Assembly (NCBI GenBank): GCA_964019695.1
Contig: OZ026522.1
Span: 14,878,687 to 14,942,686, forward strand
DNA length: 64,000 nt
Origin: Loripinus fragilis
Lineage: Eukaryota; Mollusca; Bivalvia; Lucinida; Lucinidae
Reading direction: 5' to 3'
Shown piece by piece: positions 44,247 to 55,281 of the stretch; the stretch's first letter is position 1, and each line of letters opens with the position of its first letter. The notes under the pieces were generated by a model, which was not told the DNA's origin, did not search any database, and saw only the letters and a list, made by a program, of their open reading frames with translations. Made by a program: the position numbers and the translations under genes.

Positions 44247-44930
44247 ACAGTAACTTGATCTGGCGTACTGTATCACGTCGATTGGATTAGCTCATATTAT
44301 CGGATCACACGAGACGCGAAGCGTCTACGGTGATCTGATGATATGGGCTAATCCATCAGACGTGATACTGTACGCCAGATCAAGTAACTATTATAATAAT
44401 GTGTTTATAATATACCTCTTTTTCCGACATTATTCTGATTTCTTTAAATTGTTTTTGGTCAATAATCCAGAAAATGCGGGAATGTTGCCATTATTGTACT
44501 TTCAAAGATGCATAGTAATGAGACTATTCTATTTTTCTTATAAACAGGTAAAGCATGACTTTTCACTGCTACGGGCATATGCAATAATCTGTAGTTGGTT
44601 CAATATACCTGTAAACTGAGACTATCTGCATGCCCAAAGTCAAGGTAAACTCGCCAATTTTTGTTTAAATCGATTCTCATCTATCTTTGAAAGTACAATA
44701 CGTTACGGTTCATGACGTCACGTCATCGTGTTTTCAGTCGCTGGTTCCATGCTTAAAATTTACTTTACGTAACGTTGCTGTAAAAAGAAATAAACGATGT
44801 TAGCCTCGTTTTAAAGGATAGTGATATGGAATCAGATAACCTCAGTGCGTTGATCCGGCTTTCTGTATCAGATGGCAGGAAAACAGACAGTTTAAAAGAT
44901 GTATCATTTATAGGTATATAATAATGTGCT
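44247..44930 (+). mobile_element. Family M element, copy 3
   Basis: In the intron after exon 6, inverted relative to copies 1 and 2 and with about 200 bp of extra middle sequence. The conserved frame reads LVLKDSDMESDNLSALIR here, with mostly conservative changes. Confidence 0.72.
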
Positions 44931-45391
44931 GTATCAAATGCGCAGCTCTGCAAGATGATTGTCAAATTAAGAGACACAACGCATCACATCTCAAAACTTG
45001 GAGCAAATTCGGATCAAATCATAAAGAGATGAGATGTTAGACAAGAATTTTAAAGAACAACATGCCTATAAGAACAATTATTGTTTTTGCTCAAGAAATC
45101 TTACATTCGCAGATCACGGATTGACCTATTGCAACACAGAGAAAGAGATACATTAATATTTAAACACACATACAAACAACAATACAACAGCCAAATAAAC
45201 CAGTATATGCATTTCCTTGTTTCTAAAGATGAGCGTCTACCATAGAACTAAGACATAATGCATCACCACAAAACTTATTTTCTCAGATTCCCTTACCGCA
45301 TGCTATATAAGCTGATGTACTGTACGTTACATGCTGAGTATATTGATGTATTTCGCTCCTCCCCAATATTGATCAAAGTCATACAAAGGTA

Positions 45392-45611
45392 CTGTCCTGC
45401 CAGCCAAGAGTGATAGTGACGTCATGTTTTGTTTACAAATTTATCAGGGTTTTACAATCGATATATCACTTGTGTATTAATCCTAAGGATAGGATTAATA
45501 CACAAGTGATCTATCGATTCGTGTTAGGTCAAGTAGAGTGTACAAGTAAATGTTTTACTTAAAATTGTAAACAAAATATTACGTCACTGTCACTCTTGGT
45601 TGGCACGAAAG
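45392..45611. mobile_element. Family H MITE, copy 2 (TA target)
   Basis: CTGTCCTGCCAGCCAAGAGT at the left and CTCTTGGTTGGCACGAAAG at the right, flanked by TA. It has the same central hairpin. Confidence 0.78.
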
Positions 45612-45724
45612 TATACACATTTATCTACAAGCAGAGTGGAAACAGTGTAGATCCTAGCTTATAGAACCCAGTTTGGCTGAATCTACTGGGATTTCTATTA
45701 ATTTTCTAATTAGGATATATCATA

Positions 45725-47275
45725 TATACAGCTGCTTTCCAAAATTTTTATAGATAGCGATTTTTGTCATAATTATTTACATACCCTATACTTGTTAGCG
45801 TGTTTGCCATAAACATATACTTTACTTGATGTATGATTTTTTTCTGTCACTACACGAACGATATATCTAGTTATAGTGAGTAACAATATTGATTGTTCTT
45901 GGAGATTTTTTGTATCAAGTTTTAACTTCTGAAAAAGTTGTATATATTTTTAGTAAATCAAAGCTGCTTATCAAAACTCTATTTCAAATTAAGGGCTTAT
46001 AAGGAGAGCAGCAACGAAAACTGTAGTTGTCATCTATAATGTCATGTGTACTGAGCATTGTGAATATACTTTGAAAATTGGAGCTATCGAGTGTATCAAC
46101 AATGAATCACTTGATTGACTTGGGTGTATGTGCACTAGCGCGTTGTACAAATTTTATGACTTAGTAAAATGACTTTTAAAATATATTTTAAGCGCATTTT
46201 TTGGATGTTTAAAATTGATGCTACATAGTAAGTGCCCCTTTTTTAGGAAAAAGAACAAAAAGAAAGTACTGCCAAACAGTTAGAATGGACCAAGTGGGTT
46301 TGAAATTGTATTTTGATTTGGAAATGTCATCTTTTAAGATGAATCCACACTCCAAACCTATTCTCATCGAAAACCCAGAATGTCTGGCATCTGAAACACG
46401 AAAATGTTAATCCATATTACATTGATTGGTGTAAAAAATCCACTGGGAGTCGTAAATAGGGGGCTATCTCGTGACATACTGGTATTTGTTTCATTTACAA
46501 GCTCAAGTTGGGGACCCCTTTAAAAGTCATGAGATAGCCCCCAATCTACGACTTCCAGTGGATTTTTACACACCAATCAATGTAATGTGGATAAACATTT
46601 TCGTGTTTCAGATACCAGACATTCTGGTTTTGCGATAGGAGTAGGTTTGGAGTTCGGAATCATCTTAAAAGATGACATTTCCCCATCTTAATACAATTTC
46701 AAACCCACTTGGTCCATTCTAACTGTTTGGCAGTACTTTCCTTTTGGTCTTTCTTCTAATAAAGGGCACTTACTATGTAGCATCAGTTTTGAACATCCAA
46801 AAATGCGCTTAAAATATCTTTTAAAAGTCATTTTGTTAAGTTATAATATTTGTACAACCGGCTAGTGCACATACACCCAAGTCAATCAAGTGATTCATTG
46901 TTGAAACACTCGATAGCTTCAATTCTCAAAGTATATTCACAATGCTCAGTACACATGACATTATAGATGACAGCTACAGTTTTCGTTGCTGCTCTCCTTA
47001 TTAGCCCTTAATTTGAAATAGAGTTTTGATAAGCAGCTTTGATTTACTAAAAATATAAACAACTTTTTCAGAAGTTAAAACTTGATACAAAAAATCTCCA
47101 AGAACAATCAATATTGTTACTCACTATAACTAGATATATCGTTCGTGTAGTGACAGAAAAAAATCATACATCAAGCAAAGCAAATGTTTATAGCAAACAC
47201 GCAAACAAGTATAGGGTATGTAAATAATTATGACAAAAATTGCTATCTATAAAAATTTTGGAAAGCAGCTGTATA
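45725..47275. mobile_element. 1.55-kb near-perfect palindrome in the intron before exon 7
   Basis: The arms are 45725-46477 and 46526-47275 (about 750 bp each) with a spacer of about 48 bp. The outer ends are TATACAGCTGCTTTCC and GGAAAGCAGCTGTATA. The inner ends are GGGGGCTATCTCGTGAC and GTCATGAGATAGCCCCC. The arms differ by scattered substitutions and small indels (roughly 5% by eye). No open frame of note. It may be a non-autonomous foldback transposon. Confidence 0.9.
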
Positions 47276-47282
47276 AGTCTGC

Positions 47283-47740
47283 AACAATTCGAGAATCGAA
47301 TCATGGCTCTGATGTATGTAAGGGGCATTATGTGTAGTACTATGTATCAATAAGCTCCATTTTGTTAGCCTGAACTGGCGTATGAAAATTTAGTTCTGTA
47401 GCATGTGGGTTCAGCTCTATTAAAATTGATTATTCTGATTATCCGAAAAGTTTAATCAGCAGAATAAATGAAGTTTCTGTTTTTTCAATAAAATATTGCT
47501 AAAGCTATATTTTATTGAAAAAATATCTCCATTTAACCCGTTTGTTTTGCTGCAATCACACTTGTTATTGTGTTAACATGGTTTCTGTGATGTTTACAAG
47601 TTATAAAACGTCAGCGTCACATTATCACCCGCGTTATCAAAGTAGATCCTCGATGTACATCCGTGGTCTGAATTTCGCGGAATTGGCCAAGGCAGTTCCG
47701 ATTGCAGGATATATCTGGGTTCAACATAGTATAGAGCCAC
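47283..47740 (+). mobile_element. Family D element, copy 1
   Basis: It starts CAATTCGAGAATCGAATCAT, then GTTCAGCTCTATTAAAATTG and a hairpin TCAATAAAATATTGC / ATATTTTATTGAAAAAA, and ends with CACCCGCGTTATCAAAGTAG then GTACATCCGTGGTCTGA. Confidence 0.7.
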
Positions 47741-48014
47741 CTACCGTTAACCTTTTTCAGTTTGTATACCAGTAAACAGGTCCTTTGTTTAACAGTGAAG
47801 ACCCCAATGAATTGTCACATAAGGCCACATTCCATCGGGATCTGCACTGTTTGCCAAGTTTTAAGAATTTTCAGGGACAAACCATCAGTTTATAGATTTT
47901 TGACCAGCTATCCTTTTAAATACAAAATAAACACTTCAATACTTATTGTATCAATGCACATGGGATAATCCATTATAATGTAAAAGGTTACCATTGTTTT
48001 TCATTGTTATTTAC

Positions 48015-48258
48015 ATATGAGCCGTGACATGAGATTTCCAACAATGTGGTATGTGCGACCAGCAAAGGCTTAGACTAGCCTGCGCATATGCGCAGACTGA
48101 TCAGAGCCTTTGCTAGCCGTTTAGATATTTTATGACTGTTAGCTACTGACTGAACTTTATTTGGAGTTTCTAAGCTTAAAAGGATGGTGCACAGGCTTGT
48201 TTATGTCTACACTTGTCAAAATGCCACATTGATGAAAATGACATGTCGTGGCTTATTT
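48015..48258. mobile_element. Family L MITE, copy 2, next to the exon 7 acceptor
   Basis: TGAGCCGTGACATGAGATTT at the left and CATGTCGTGGCTTA at the right. It ends about 20 bp before the exon 7 acceptor AG (48278-48279). The flanks TTTACATA and TTTACGTT may be a decayed 8-bp duplication. Confidence 0.7.
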
Positions 48259-48279
48259 ACGTTTGCTTGTTTCATCTAG

Positions 48280-48371
48280 AAAGGAAAGAAGGCAACAGAT
48301 GTTGCCAAGACTCCAATGGTTGCTGCACAGATTCAGATGGTTGGAGACCTTATGGCAGCAATGACCTCAGG
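48280..48371 (+). CDS. Coding exon 7, C-terminal ankyrin cap
   Basis: It is 92 bp, entering in phase 0 and leaving with two bases (GG) of a glycine codon, residues 177-207. It starts KGKKATDVAKTP, the degenerate pattern typical of a last ankyrin repeat (the K-A-T-D-V-A core is retained), followed by a methionine-rich helix. The acceptor is TTCATCTAG, about 20 bp after a family L MITE, and the donor is GTAAGA. Confidence 0.88.
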
Positions 48372-48425
48372 GTAAGACATGTATTATTGTATGTACAAGA
48401 CTGCCAAGACACAGAATTATAAAAT

Positions 48426-48451
48426 TAAAAAAAAAAAAAAAAAAAAAAAAA
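48426..48451 (+). repeat. Poly-A run
   Basis: A pure A run of about 26 bp, 55 bp after exon 7. It is not obviously the tail of a retroelement because no element body precedes it. Confidence 0.7.
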
Positions 48452-48704
48452 TGATATTTTTTATACAAAGCTTCCAAAAATGCAAATTTTCTGTGATGTA
48501 AATCAAATTTAAAATAACATAATCTCTAATATCCACTCTATTGGTATGCTTGTACTTAATATACTATACATTGCAGAAAAGAAACCCAGATAAATCTACC
48601 AATACTTTCCCGCATGAGTTGAAACTATTTTTGTCCTTAAATAACATTTCTGACATTAGGCACCCCAAACCAGCATCATCCCCAAACCCACAAATCGTCA
48701 ACCT

Positions 48705-50130
48705 ATAATCAAGTTTCTTGTCTGACATAATACATAAGGTTGTCGTAGAGGGCAATTCATCCAGTTCAGCCCCAGTCACCTCAGGCGTGCCACAGGATAC
48801 AGTGCTGGGCTCCCTATTGTTTCTTGCATACATCAATAGCCTGCCGTCAAAAGTCAACGACAAGGCCCATCTCTTTGTAGATGATTGTCTTCTGTATCCC
48901 CTTATTAAGATGGACAATGAGGCAGAGTCTCAACAAGCTACAGAAATAGGAATAATTTCAAAATATAGTTTATATTGAGTATGATCAGGAAATACCACAA
49001 TCACTAACTTCAGATAAACCCATGGCACTGTGAGAATAAACCACACAACAATCACAAGACACCAGGAAGACAAACTAAGCAAAGCAACCAGCCCTCTCGT
49101 TCCTATCATAATGATTGCAAAAACCAGAATCAACATAAAGTAACGCATAATAAAACATAGAACAATTGTAGAATCCCACAATGGGAGTAACAATCAACAA
49201 CGAATTAACAACAACAGAACTACCACCTTAGAACTGACAGTAGCCTTAGCCACTGGGGTCTTAGATGCATTTTACTGGTACCAAATGTTTGCCATAGATT
49301 CTGCTGTTGTTGAAACACACAAAAAATGTCAGGCTCGCATGAAAGCTTCCTAACTATTGCAATGTATCATCATGGAGATACAACCCCGATAAGTGCGACC
49401 TGATCAGAATCACCAACAAGCGTACAGCCACCAACGCAATGAACCTTATTTACAATATTCAACTGGACACAAAGAGAGCCAAGTTCCTAGGTCTTACCTT
49501 CAGTAACACGCTGTCCTGAAACACCTACGTTGACACCATGACCAAGAAGGCCAACAACGCTATGCCTTCCTACTGAGAAACCTGTCAACATGCCCAAAGA
49601 AAGTCAAAGACATTTGCGAGGCCTCTAGTGGAATATGTGACCACAGTCTGGGATCACACACACACACGACAGACAACGTCAAAAAAGGTAGAAGCTGTCC
49701 AACAGAGAGCATCCAGATTTGTGACAGGGGACTATCGCTACACCAGCAGTGTCACTGCGATGACTGAGAGCCTTTCATGCCAATCCCGCCAACAATAAAG
49801 ACAGCAAACCCAGGTCATTATGATGTTTCCTATTCTACATGCCATGGTATCTATACCAACCTCTCTTCACCTCCAGCTTTTGGGTTCTGCTAAAAGAGGC
49901 CACCAGTACAAGTACAGAATCCCATACTGCAGGACCAACACATATGAAGAATCCATCTTCCCTCCAAGTACCAGATTGTGGAATCGGCTGCCAGTGAAAC
50001 TGACCAACGCTGAATCTTCGAGACCATCAAGGCAGGGACTAAAGCCGCCAAACAGCCCAAGACTCCAAGTTGTTTTATCCTGTTTTAGCCTGCTTTTAAT
50101 CAGTCTTGTGCCGATCGCCATAAGTATATA
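48705..50130 (+). pseudogene. Jockey/CR1-type LINE reverse transcriptase fragment
   Basis: GNSSSSAPVTSGVPQDTVLG then LLFLAYINSLPSKV and FVDDCLLY (about 48770-48895) are RT motifs B and C with the F-x-D-D core. After a family E insertion (about 48958-49310) it resumes with PDKCDLIRITNKRTATNAMN (49386-49445), VEAVQQRASRFVTGDY (about 49690) and YRIPYCRTNTYEESIFPPST then RLWNRLPVKL (49900-50000). The 5' half is missing and frames are shifted several times. Confidence 0.85.
48958..49310. repeat. Family E repeat inserted in the LINE
   Basis: GAATCCCACAATGGGAGTAA, CAATCAACAACGAATTAACA and AGAACTACCACCTTAGAACT match 52862-53125 (same direction) and 61068-61400 (reverse). The reverse frame is hydrophobic. 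Confidence 0.65.
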
Positions 50131-50369
50131 GTTTTAAACAACTGTGCGAAAATTCTGGATTCACCAGTTTTGCACTTTAACAGGAAGAAGTTTGAAACAT
50201 AAACATCTCAAAAGCATTTGATAGTGCTATTATGCCATTACATTCACAGGAAACGCACAAACTGTGAAACTTGAGCATAATCATACAGTTTCATGCACAG
50301 ATCCAGAAAGATTTGTCAGAGAGGATCCAACTCAACTCTGACAACGTTTTTTTACATTCGGGAAAGTCC

Positions 50370-50775
50370 GCTACAATTCGAGAATCGAATCATGGCTTGG
50401 GTGTATGGGCGGAGCATTACTCGTAGTACTATGTGCCAAAAAGCTTTTTTTGTTAGCCGGAACTTGCGTAGAGAAAATAAGTTCTGCAGCATGTGGGCTC
50501 AGCTCTATTAAAATCGATTATTCTGATTATCCGAAAAATTTAATCAGCAGAATAAATGAACTTTTTTTTTTCAATAAAATATCGCTAAAGCGATATTTTT
50601 ATTGAAAAAACAACAACATAAACTTCATTTAAGTTGTTTGTTTTGCTGCAATCACAAACATGGTTTCTGTGACGTCAGCGTCTAGTTATATAACGTCAGC
50701 GTCATGTTATCACCTGCGTTATCAAAGTCGATCCTCAATGTACATCCGAGGTCTGATTCCACGGAATTCCATGGA
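50370..50775 (+). mobile_element. Family D element, copy 2
   Basis: The same order as copy 1, with the perfect hairpin TATCGCTAAAGCGATATT near its centre. Confidence 0.72.
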
Positions 50776-50844
50776 CTGGACCCGGCAGTAAGGATTGCGT
50801 TTGTTTAGTTAATGAGGATCCAATTACCACTTAAAGCTGACAAT

Positions 50845-51030
50845 CATCAGCCCATTAGCGAAACACCATTCAAATAGCGTTTCACTGGTGGGCCAATAAT
50901 GGCCCAACATTGAATTCTTCCTTGGTAGCTTTTGTCATTTTCCAGGGGATACAGACCAATATTGCAAAGGAACCCTATAGCGTTGTGATTTTATAGGACG
51001 TTGGACCCCCTGTCACCCATCTGGACCCAC
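50845..51030 (+). repeat. Family B repeat, copy 3
   Basis: The palindrome GCGAAACACCATTC / AGCGTTTCACTGGTGGGC is followed by CAGGGGATACAGACC and GGACCCCCTGTCACCC. It is more diverged than copy 1. Confidence 0.6.
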
Positions 51031-51187
51031 GCAAGGGTTTCATATTATGTTTACTTCACATGCTGAAAACCTTTAAAATTTTATATCATATAATAAATAC
51101 CGTAATCTCTGGCCAAAGAGCAACCCATGGCATCGCAAGGGAGAGACACATTATGCTTACAGGGACAAAATAGAGAGCAAGAAATAC

Positions 51188-51559
51188 TTAAAGCTGCATA
51201 GTCTGTAACTTTTGATCTTTTAATTTTTGAACTAATGTTTCTATTTTTCAAGAACACAGTAAAAAACTAAATTCAGGTATACATTTTACCAATTTCGTAA
51301 ATCTAAACAGATTATCAGTATCAAAACAACAGCATTTATGTTAAAATAAACTGTCTATAATTATTGGAGGGACGCAAATAATTACCAACACCAGAAAAAC
51401 ACACCTGTTTTATAAGATAATTCACTTTTCCATGCAGTTTTCAGCTCCAGTGAACACATGTTTTCTGAAAGCGTAACTTACTTCTACTTTAACAAATGAT
51501 TTAAAAAGAAAATAAAATATTTCGAAAAATGTTCATAGTTGCAGACTTGGTCTCTTTAA
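51188..51559 (+). mobile_element. Family T MITE, copy 3
   Basis: It is 372 bp, the same layout, in the intron between exons 7 and 8. TTAA is present at both ends. Confidence 0.78.
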
Positions 51560-51639
51560 AGTAAAGCAATCAGCTCTTAGTAAGATTATCGAAGAATTGA
51601 ATACGAACAGGGACATCCCATTCAGGAGACAATAAAGGT

Positions 51640-52085
51640 AAAGCATCCAACTCTCCTCCCCAATCGGAACTGCCTGTGCCAATTCCTTGAAATTCCTTGG
51701 AATCAGACCACAGATGTACATCAAGGATCTAGTTGGATAACGTGGGTGATAACGTGAAGCTGACGTTATATAACGTGACGCTGACGTCACAGAAACCATG
51801 TTAAAACAATTACAAGTGTGACTGCAGCAAATAAAGTTTATGTTTTTTCAATAAAATATTGCTATAGCGATATTTATTGAAAAAAAACCCATACACTTCA
51901 TTTATTCAATAGATAAAACGTTTTCGATAATCAGAATAATCGATTTTAATAGAGCTGAACCCACATGCTACAGAACTTACTTTCCCTATGCCAGTGAAGA
52001 CAACAAAATGGAGCTTTTTGGTACATAATACTACGCGTAATGCTCCTTACATACACCTGAGCCATGATTAAATTCTAGAATTGTG
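51640..52085 (-). mobile_element. Family D element, copy 3
   Basis: A minus-strand copy: CCAATCGGAACTGCCTGTGC at one end and CATGATTAAATTCTAGAATTG at the other, with the same TTCAATAAAATATTGC hairpin. Confidence 0.7.
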
Positions 52086-52094
52086 GCCGACTTT

Positions 52095-52300
52095 CTCGAA
52101 TGCTCTTCTCCCCAGTTGGATGGTTGCAAAAGGAGACAAGACACAAAGTACTGCACCTTATCATTTGAAGAGGCGGATGACCAAAGACCTAACACAAACT
52201 CCACAACAATTAGCAACAATAAACAATGTATAAACAACTGCAATAGCCACCGCCTTAGAATGGACAGAAGCTAGAGCCAATGGGTATGGATTGGAGTCAT
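52095..52300. repeat. Family E repeat fragment
   Basis: AACAATAAACAATGTATAAA and CACCGCCTTAGAATGGACAG follow the family E order. Confidence 0.5.
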
Positions 52301-52561
52301 ATAATAGAGGGGCTATATAAAACGCTCTAAACAATCGGCGAACTTGTATCAAAAAATCGCTAGAGACAGTGTTTTGATTGCCATTTTCCCGCCAGATGGG
52401 TGACAAATGTCAGTCAGAAACTCTGTCTCTAAATATTTTTGATCTACGTTTGTTGATAGTATTAACGTTTTCGATTGCTGCCAATCCGATGTATGTGTGT
52501 GTGTGTGGGTGGGGGAGCTTTAATTGACTTTACTGACCAAATCTGTGTGCTTGTCTTCCAG

Positions 52562-52705
52562 CTACATACATGCTCAAGGTATTTCTGTAGATCCTAACCA
52601 GATGTCTCTTGAACTCAGCCGCGTTGGGGTCAATGTTGGTGCAATTAAAGCGTCAGAAAAATTGCCATACCAGTTTTACTGCAGAAGGGAGAAATCTGAA
52701 AACAG
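52562..52705 (+). CDS. Coding exon 8, linker
   Basis: It is 144 bp. The first base completes the glycine codon and the last two (AG) begin a serine codon, residues 208-254. The acceptor is GTCTTCCAG and the donor GTGAGC. The sequence (YIHAQGISVDPNQMSLEL...) matches no domain I recognise. It probably links the ankyrin stack to the ZU5 module. The phase match on both sides is the main support. Confidence 0.85.
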
Positions 52706-52861
52706 GTGAGCTTGGCATGACATTATATACAGCAAAAAATGTCGTACTAGTACAAAATAGAACAGGGAATTAAAAAATTGATCTGTTAGAATAAACTGGA
52801 ATTTAAAAAAAATAGATCAGTTAGAATAAACTTATACCAAATAAAGGTTTTAATTGTGATA

Positions 52862-53125
52862 CTGTTGATGAACTATAAGAAAGATGTGGTATTGCGTTTC
52901 ATTTACCTTATCAAGAAGTAGGTAAGCATGTCCAAAAAACCACAACTGCGCACTGCAGATCAACCCATATATCACTGCAAAGAAGAGGCACAGAATAACA
53001 ATGACCAAACATAGAAACTCCCACAAACAATGGGAGCAACAATAAACAATGAATTAACAACAGCTGAACCACCGCCTTAGAACCTACTGCAACAGAAGCC
53101 AATTTAGGGTTTAAAAGTATATTAC
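52862..53125. repeat. Family E repeat
   Basis: CCCACAAACAATGGGAGCAA, AATAAACAATGAATTAACAA, CACCGCCTTAGAACCTAC and the end TATTACTGGTCAAAGC. Confidence 0.6.
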
Positions 53126-53159
53126 TGGTCAAAGCTTTATTCTAGATTTTTATCTTGTA

Positions 53160-53493
53160 TTATTATATGACGTCGCGTCTGGGAGTGCAATAACGCCATG
53201 CAATAAAATCTGTAAACCACTAGTGGTTTATCGATTTACGGGAAACGTTATGACGTCCATAACAACGTTGCGTACATGATGACAAAATCATAACGTTTTA
53301 ACACCAGAAATGAGATTTCAAAGTATTTTCATATGATAAAAAGAATCTAACATTCGTGCTCTTGTATTATTGAATTTATAAAACTCGTTGCGAAAAAGAG
53401 ATAAAATGCTCGGCAAGCCTCGCATTTTATCTCTTTTCCCCAACTCGTTTAATAAATTCAATAAAACATGAGCACTCATGTAAGATCCTCTAT
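53160..53493 (-). mobile_element. Family A foldback element, copy 5
   Basis: A full-length minus-strand copy between exons 8 and 9. TACA occurs at both edges but may be chance. Confidence 0.85.
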
Positions 53494-53566
53494 GTAAAAC
53501 ACAATTGTTTTAGTTCGCATGTAGGCTTTCTGCCTTAAGAAATGCATCATCAATGAGACACAATCA

Positions 53567-53840
53567 AAGTAAGTAAGGGTGCAAAGATCAGGAATTGATA
53601 CAATCAAGTACCACACCTGACCCAGGATACCAATGGGAAAGTGACAAACTCACATTTTGACACCACAAACTAGAGCCAAGAGGCCAGCCCTTTACCAATA
53701 GGTGACCACAAGGCACATGTAAACAGACGCACACAAAGGCAAAGCAAACACAAGACAGAAAAAAAAAACATAAAAGATCCACAAAGGAAGTACCACCTTG
53801 AAACGGTCAGTAAAATATTTTACTGGAGGGCTTAAACAAC
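53567..53840 (-). repeat. Solo Penelope pseudo-LTR fragment
   Basis: A minus-strand copy of the 3' pseudo-LTR, starting with AAGTAAGTAAGGGTGCAAAG and ending in GGAGGGCTTAAAC. The 3' region seen in the other copies is missing after this point. It sits in the intron between exons 8 and 9. Confidence 0.8.
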
Positions 53841-53947
53841 TTAACAACTGAATGCAGCTGTTGGACAGATAAATAAAAACAACGTGAAAATGGATTTGGA
53901 TACAAGTGCCATTGCCATAGAACGTCGACTTTAGAAGGGATAAATTA

Positions 53948-53978
53948 GTATGAAAGATAGATGTAGACCTATGAAAAT
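53948..53978 (+). repeat. 31-bp exact copy of the sequence at the exon 9 donor
   Basis: GTATGAAAGATAGATGTAGA and the next 11 bases are identical to 55101-55131, which lies four bases after the exon 9 end. GAAGGGATA precedes both, within the preceding 35 bp. Confidence 0.75.
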
Positions 53979-54429
53979 TTGCTTAACCATAAATATATTT
54001 GAATTTCGAGTTGACTGTTTTGCAAGGGTTCTTATGCATTTACGGGCTAGGTATTCAAAGTAGAATGTTATACAACTTCTTTACTACTAATTACCTGCCA
54101 TTGTAGCGTCTTTTAAACCATTATGATAATAGTAATCTATTCAAAATTCAGTTCAAATAAATCAAGTTATGAGCTACCAGAGTGCCAGTTAAATAGGCAC
54201 CTAAAGTTAAAAGACCGTTCAAACCCTATGTAAAGTCATTGAGTCTCACTTCTTGTTTGATACAATAAAGTATGAATAGCCCATTGTACAATCTTGGGGT
54301 GTCAGGTTAGAATTAAAAAATGTATTTTTGTTTGACGATTTGTTTACCTTTGCAAACAGTGTAGAGCCTGATGAAATAGAGCACTTTGCTGTATTTCATT
54401 CGATCTTCGCTGTTTGTGTGAGTACTCTT

Positions 54430-54552
54430 TAAGGGATTTCCTGAATACAAATGGCTGACCTCTTGGCCCTCTTGTGTGTGATATTTCTTGTGTAATTTTT
54501 TCACTTTCCAATATGGTGTCCTGGGTCAGGTGTGATACTTGACTGGGTGTTT
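54430..54552 (+). repeat. Diverged pseudo-LTR fragment
   Basis: It shows CTGACCTCTTGGCCCTC followed by TTTCACTTTCCAATA and CCTGGGTCAGGTGTGATA, the plus-strand order of the Penelope pseudo-LTR with several changes. It is joined directly to the tRNA-derived SINE at 54557. Confidence 0.6.
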
Positions 54553-54556
54553 TACC

Positions 54557-54840
54557 GCCCCGATAGCTCAGTTGGTACAGCGTTCGCTTTCGGAGTGGGA
54601 GGTTGTGGGTTTGAATCCCGGCCGCACCATACCAAAGGTATAAAAATGGTACTAGCAGCTCCCTTGCTGACGCTAGCATAAAAGGGGTTGTGCTAGGAAG
54701 ATAGAGTAAGGCAGGTAGGTATCTGTTAAAAAGATATTGTTATGTCGCAATAAAAGCTCTACAGAGCTTATGTTGTTTGTTTCAAATAAGCGACGTTAAA
54801 TAAAGCTTCTATATCTCTTTCTTTATCTTCTTGACTGTAT
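54557..54840 (+). repeat. tRNA-derived SINE
   Basis: The head GATAGCTCAGTTGGTACAGC contains an A box and GGGTTTGAATCCC a B box. The body has AAAAATGGTACTAGCAGCTC and GGGGTTGTGCTAGGAAGA, a body type common in bivalve introns. The acceptor and anticodon stems do not pair, so it is not a tRNA gene. It ends 55 bp before exon 9. Confidence 0.78.
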
Positions 54841-54897
54841 GGATTCCTGATTGCATTCTTTCTTACTTTTATCATGACACTTTTTTATATTTTCTAG

Positions 54898-55096
54898 TGT
54901 AGTAAAGTTTTCAACTGCTGAATCTGAAGAACTGATTAGTGACGTATATCATTTTCGTGTTACTGACGCTATCGACACAGTCAAGTTTGATGCAAGGATA
55001 CCTCTTTATTCAAATATAGATATGAATGAACAACCAGCAATGAAGTATGCAGATGGTAGAGTAGTGGAATTTGAAGGGATAGTTGTCGAGGAAGAG
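54898..55096 (+). CDS. Coding exon 9, region before ZU5
   Basis: It is 199 bp, one base completing serine 255 plus 66 codons, ending in phase 0 after EGIVVEEE. The acceptor is TTTTCTAG. The donor is a weak GTTGGT. A better-looking GTATGA lies four bases downstream but would break the frame into exon 10, so the weak one is chosen. The peptide has alternating hydrophobic residues (VKFDARIPLYSN, RVVEFEGIVV) and may be the first beta-sandwich of a tandem ZU5 pair. That is inference. Confidence 0.82.
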
Positions 55097-55281
55097 GTTG
55101 GTATGAAAGATAGATGTAGACCTATGAAAATACAAGAAATGTGTGTGACGTTTCTTGTGTTTTTTTGCTTTCATATATTTATAGTCCTAAGCAAGGTGTG
55201 ATACTTGATTGTATAGATTTCTGATCTTTGTCTTCTTTCTAACTTTTGAGAAACCCTGTTTTTGGAATGTGCTACTAACTA

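Noticed and set aside
48930..49193. Hydrophobic open frame as a membrane protein
   Set aside because: It lies in a family E repeat. Other family members give different hydrophobic frames because the repeat is rich in CA/AC words.
54557..54630. Functional tRNA gene
   Set aside because: A and B boxes are present, but the acceptor and anticodon stems do not pair. The SINE body follows directly.
55097..55106. Using GTATGA at 55101 as the exon 9 donor
   Set aside because: It is a better match to the donor consensus but would leave phase 1 and break the frame into exon 10. The weaker GTTGGT at 55097 keeps the frame.
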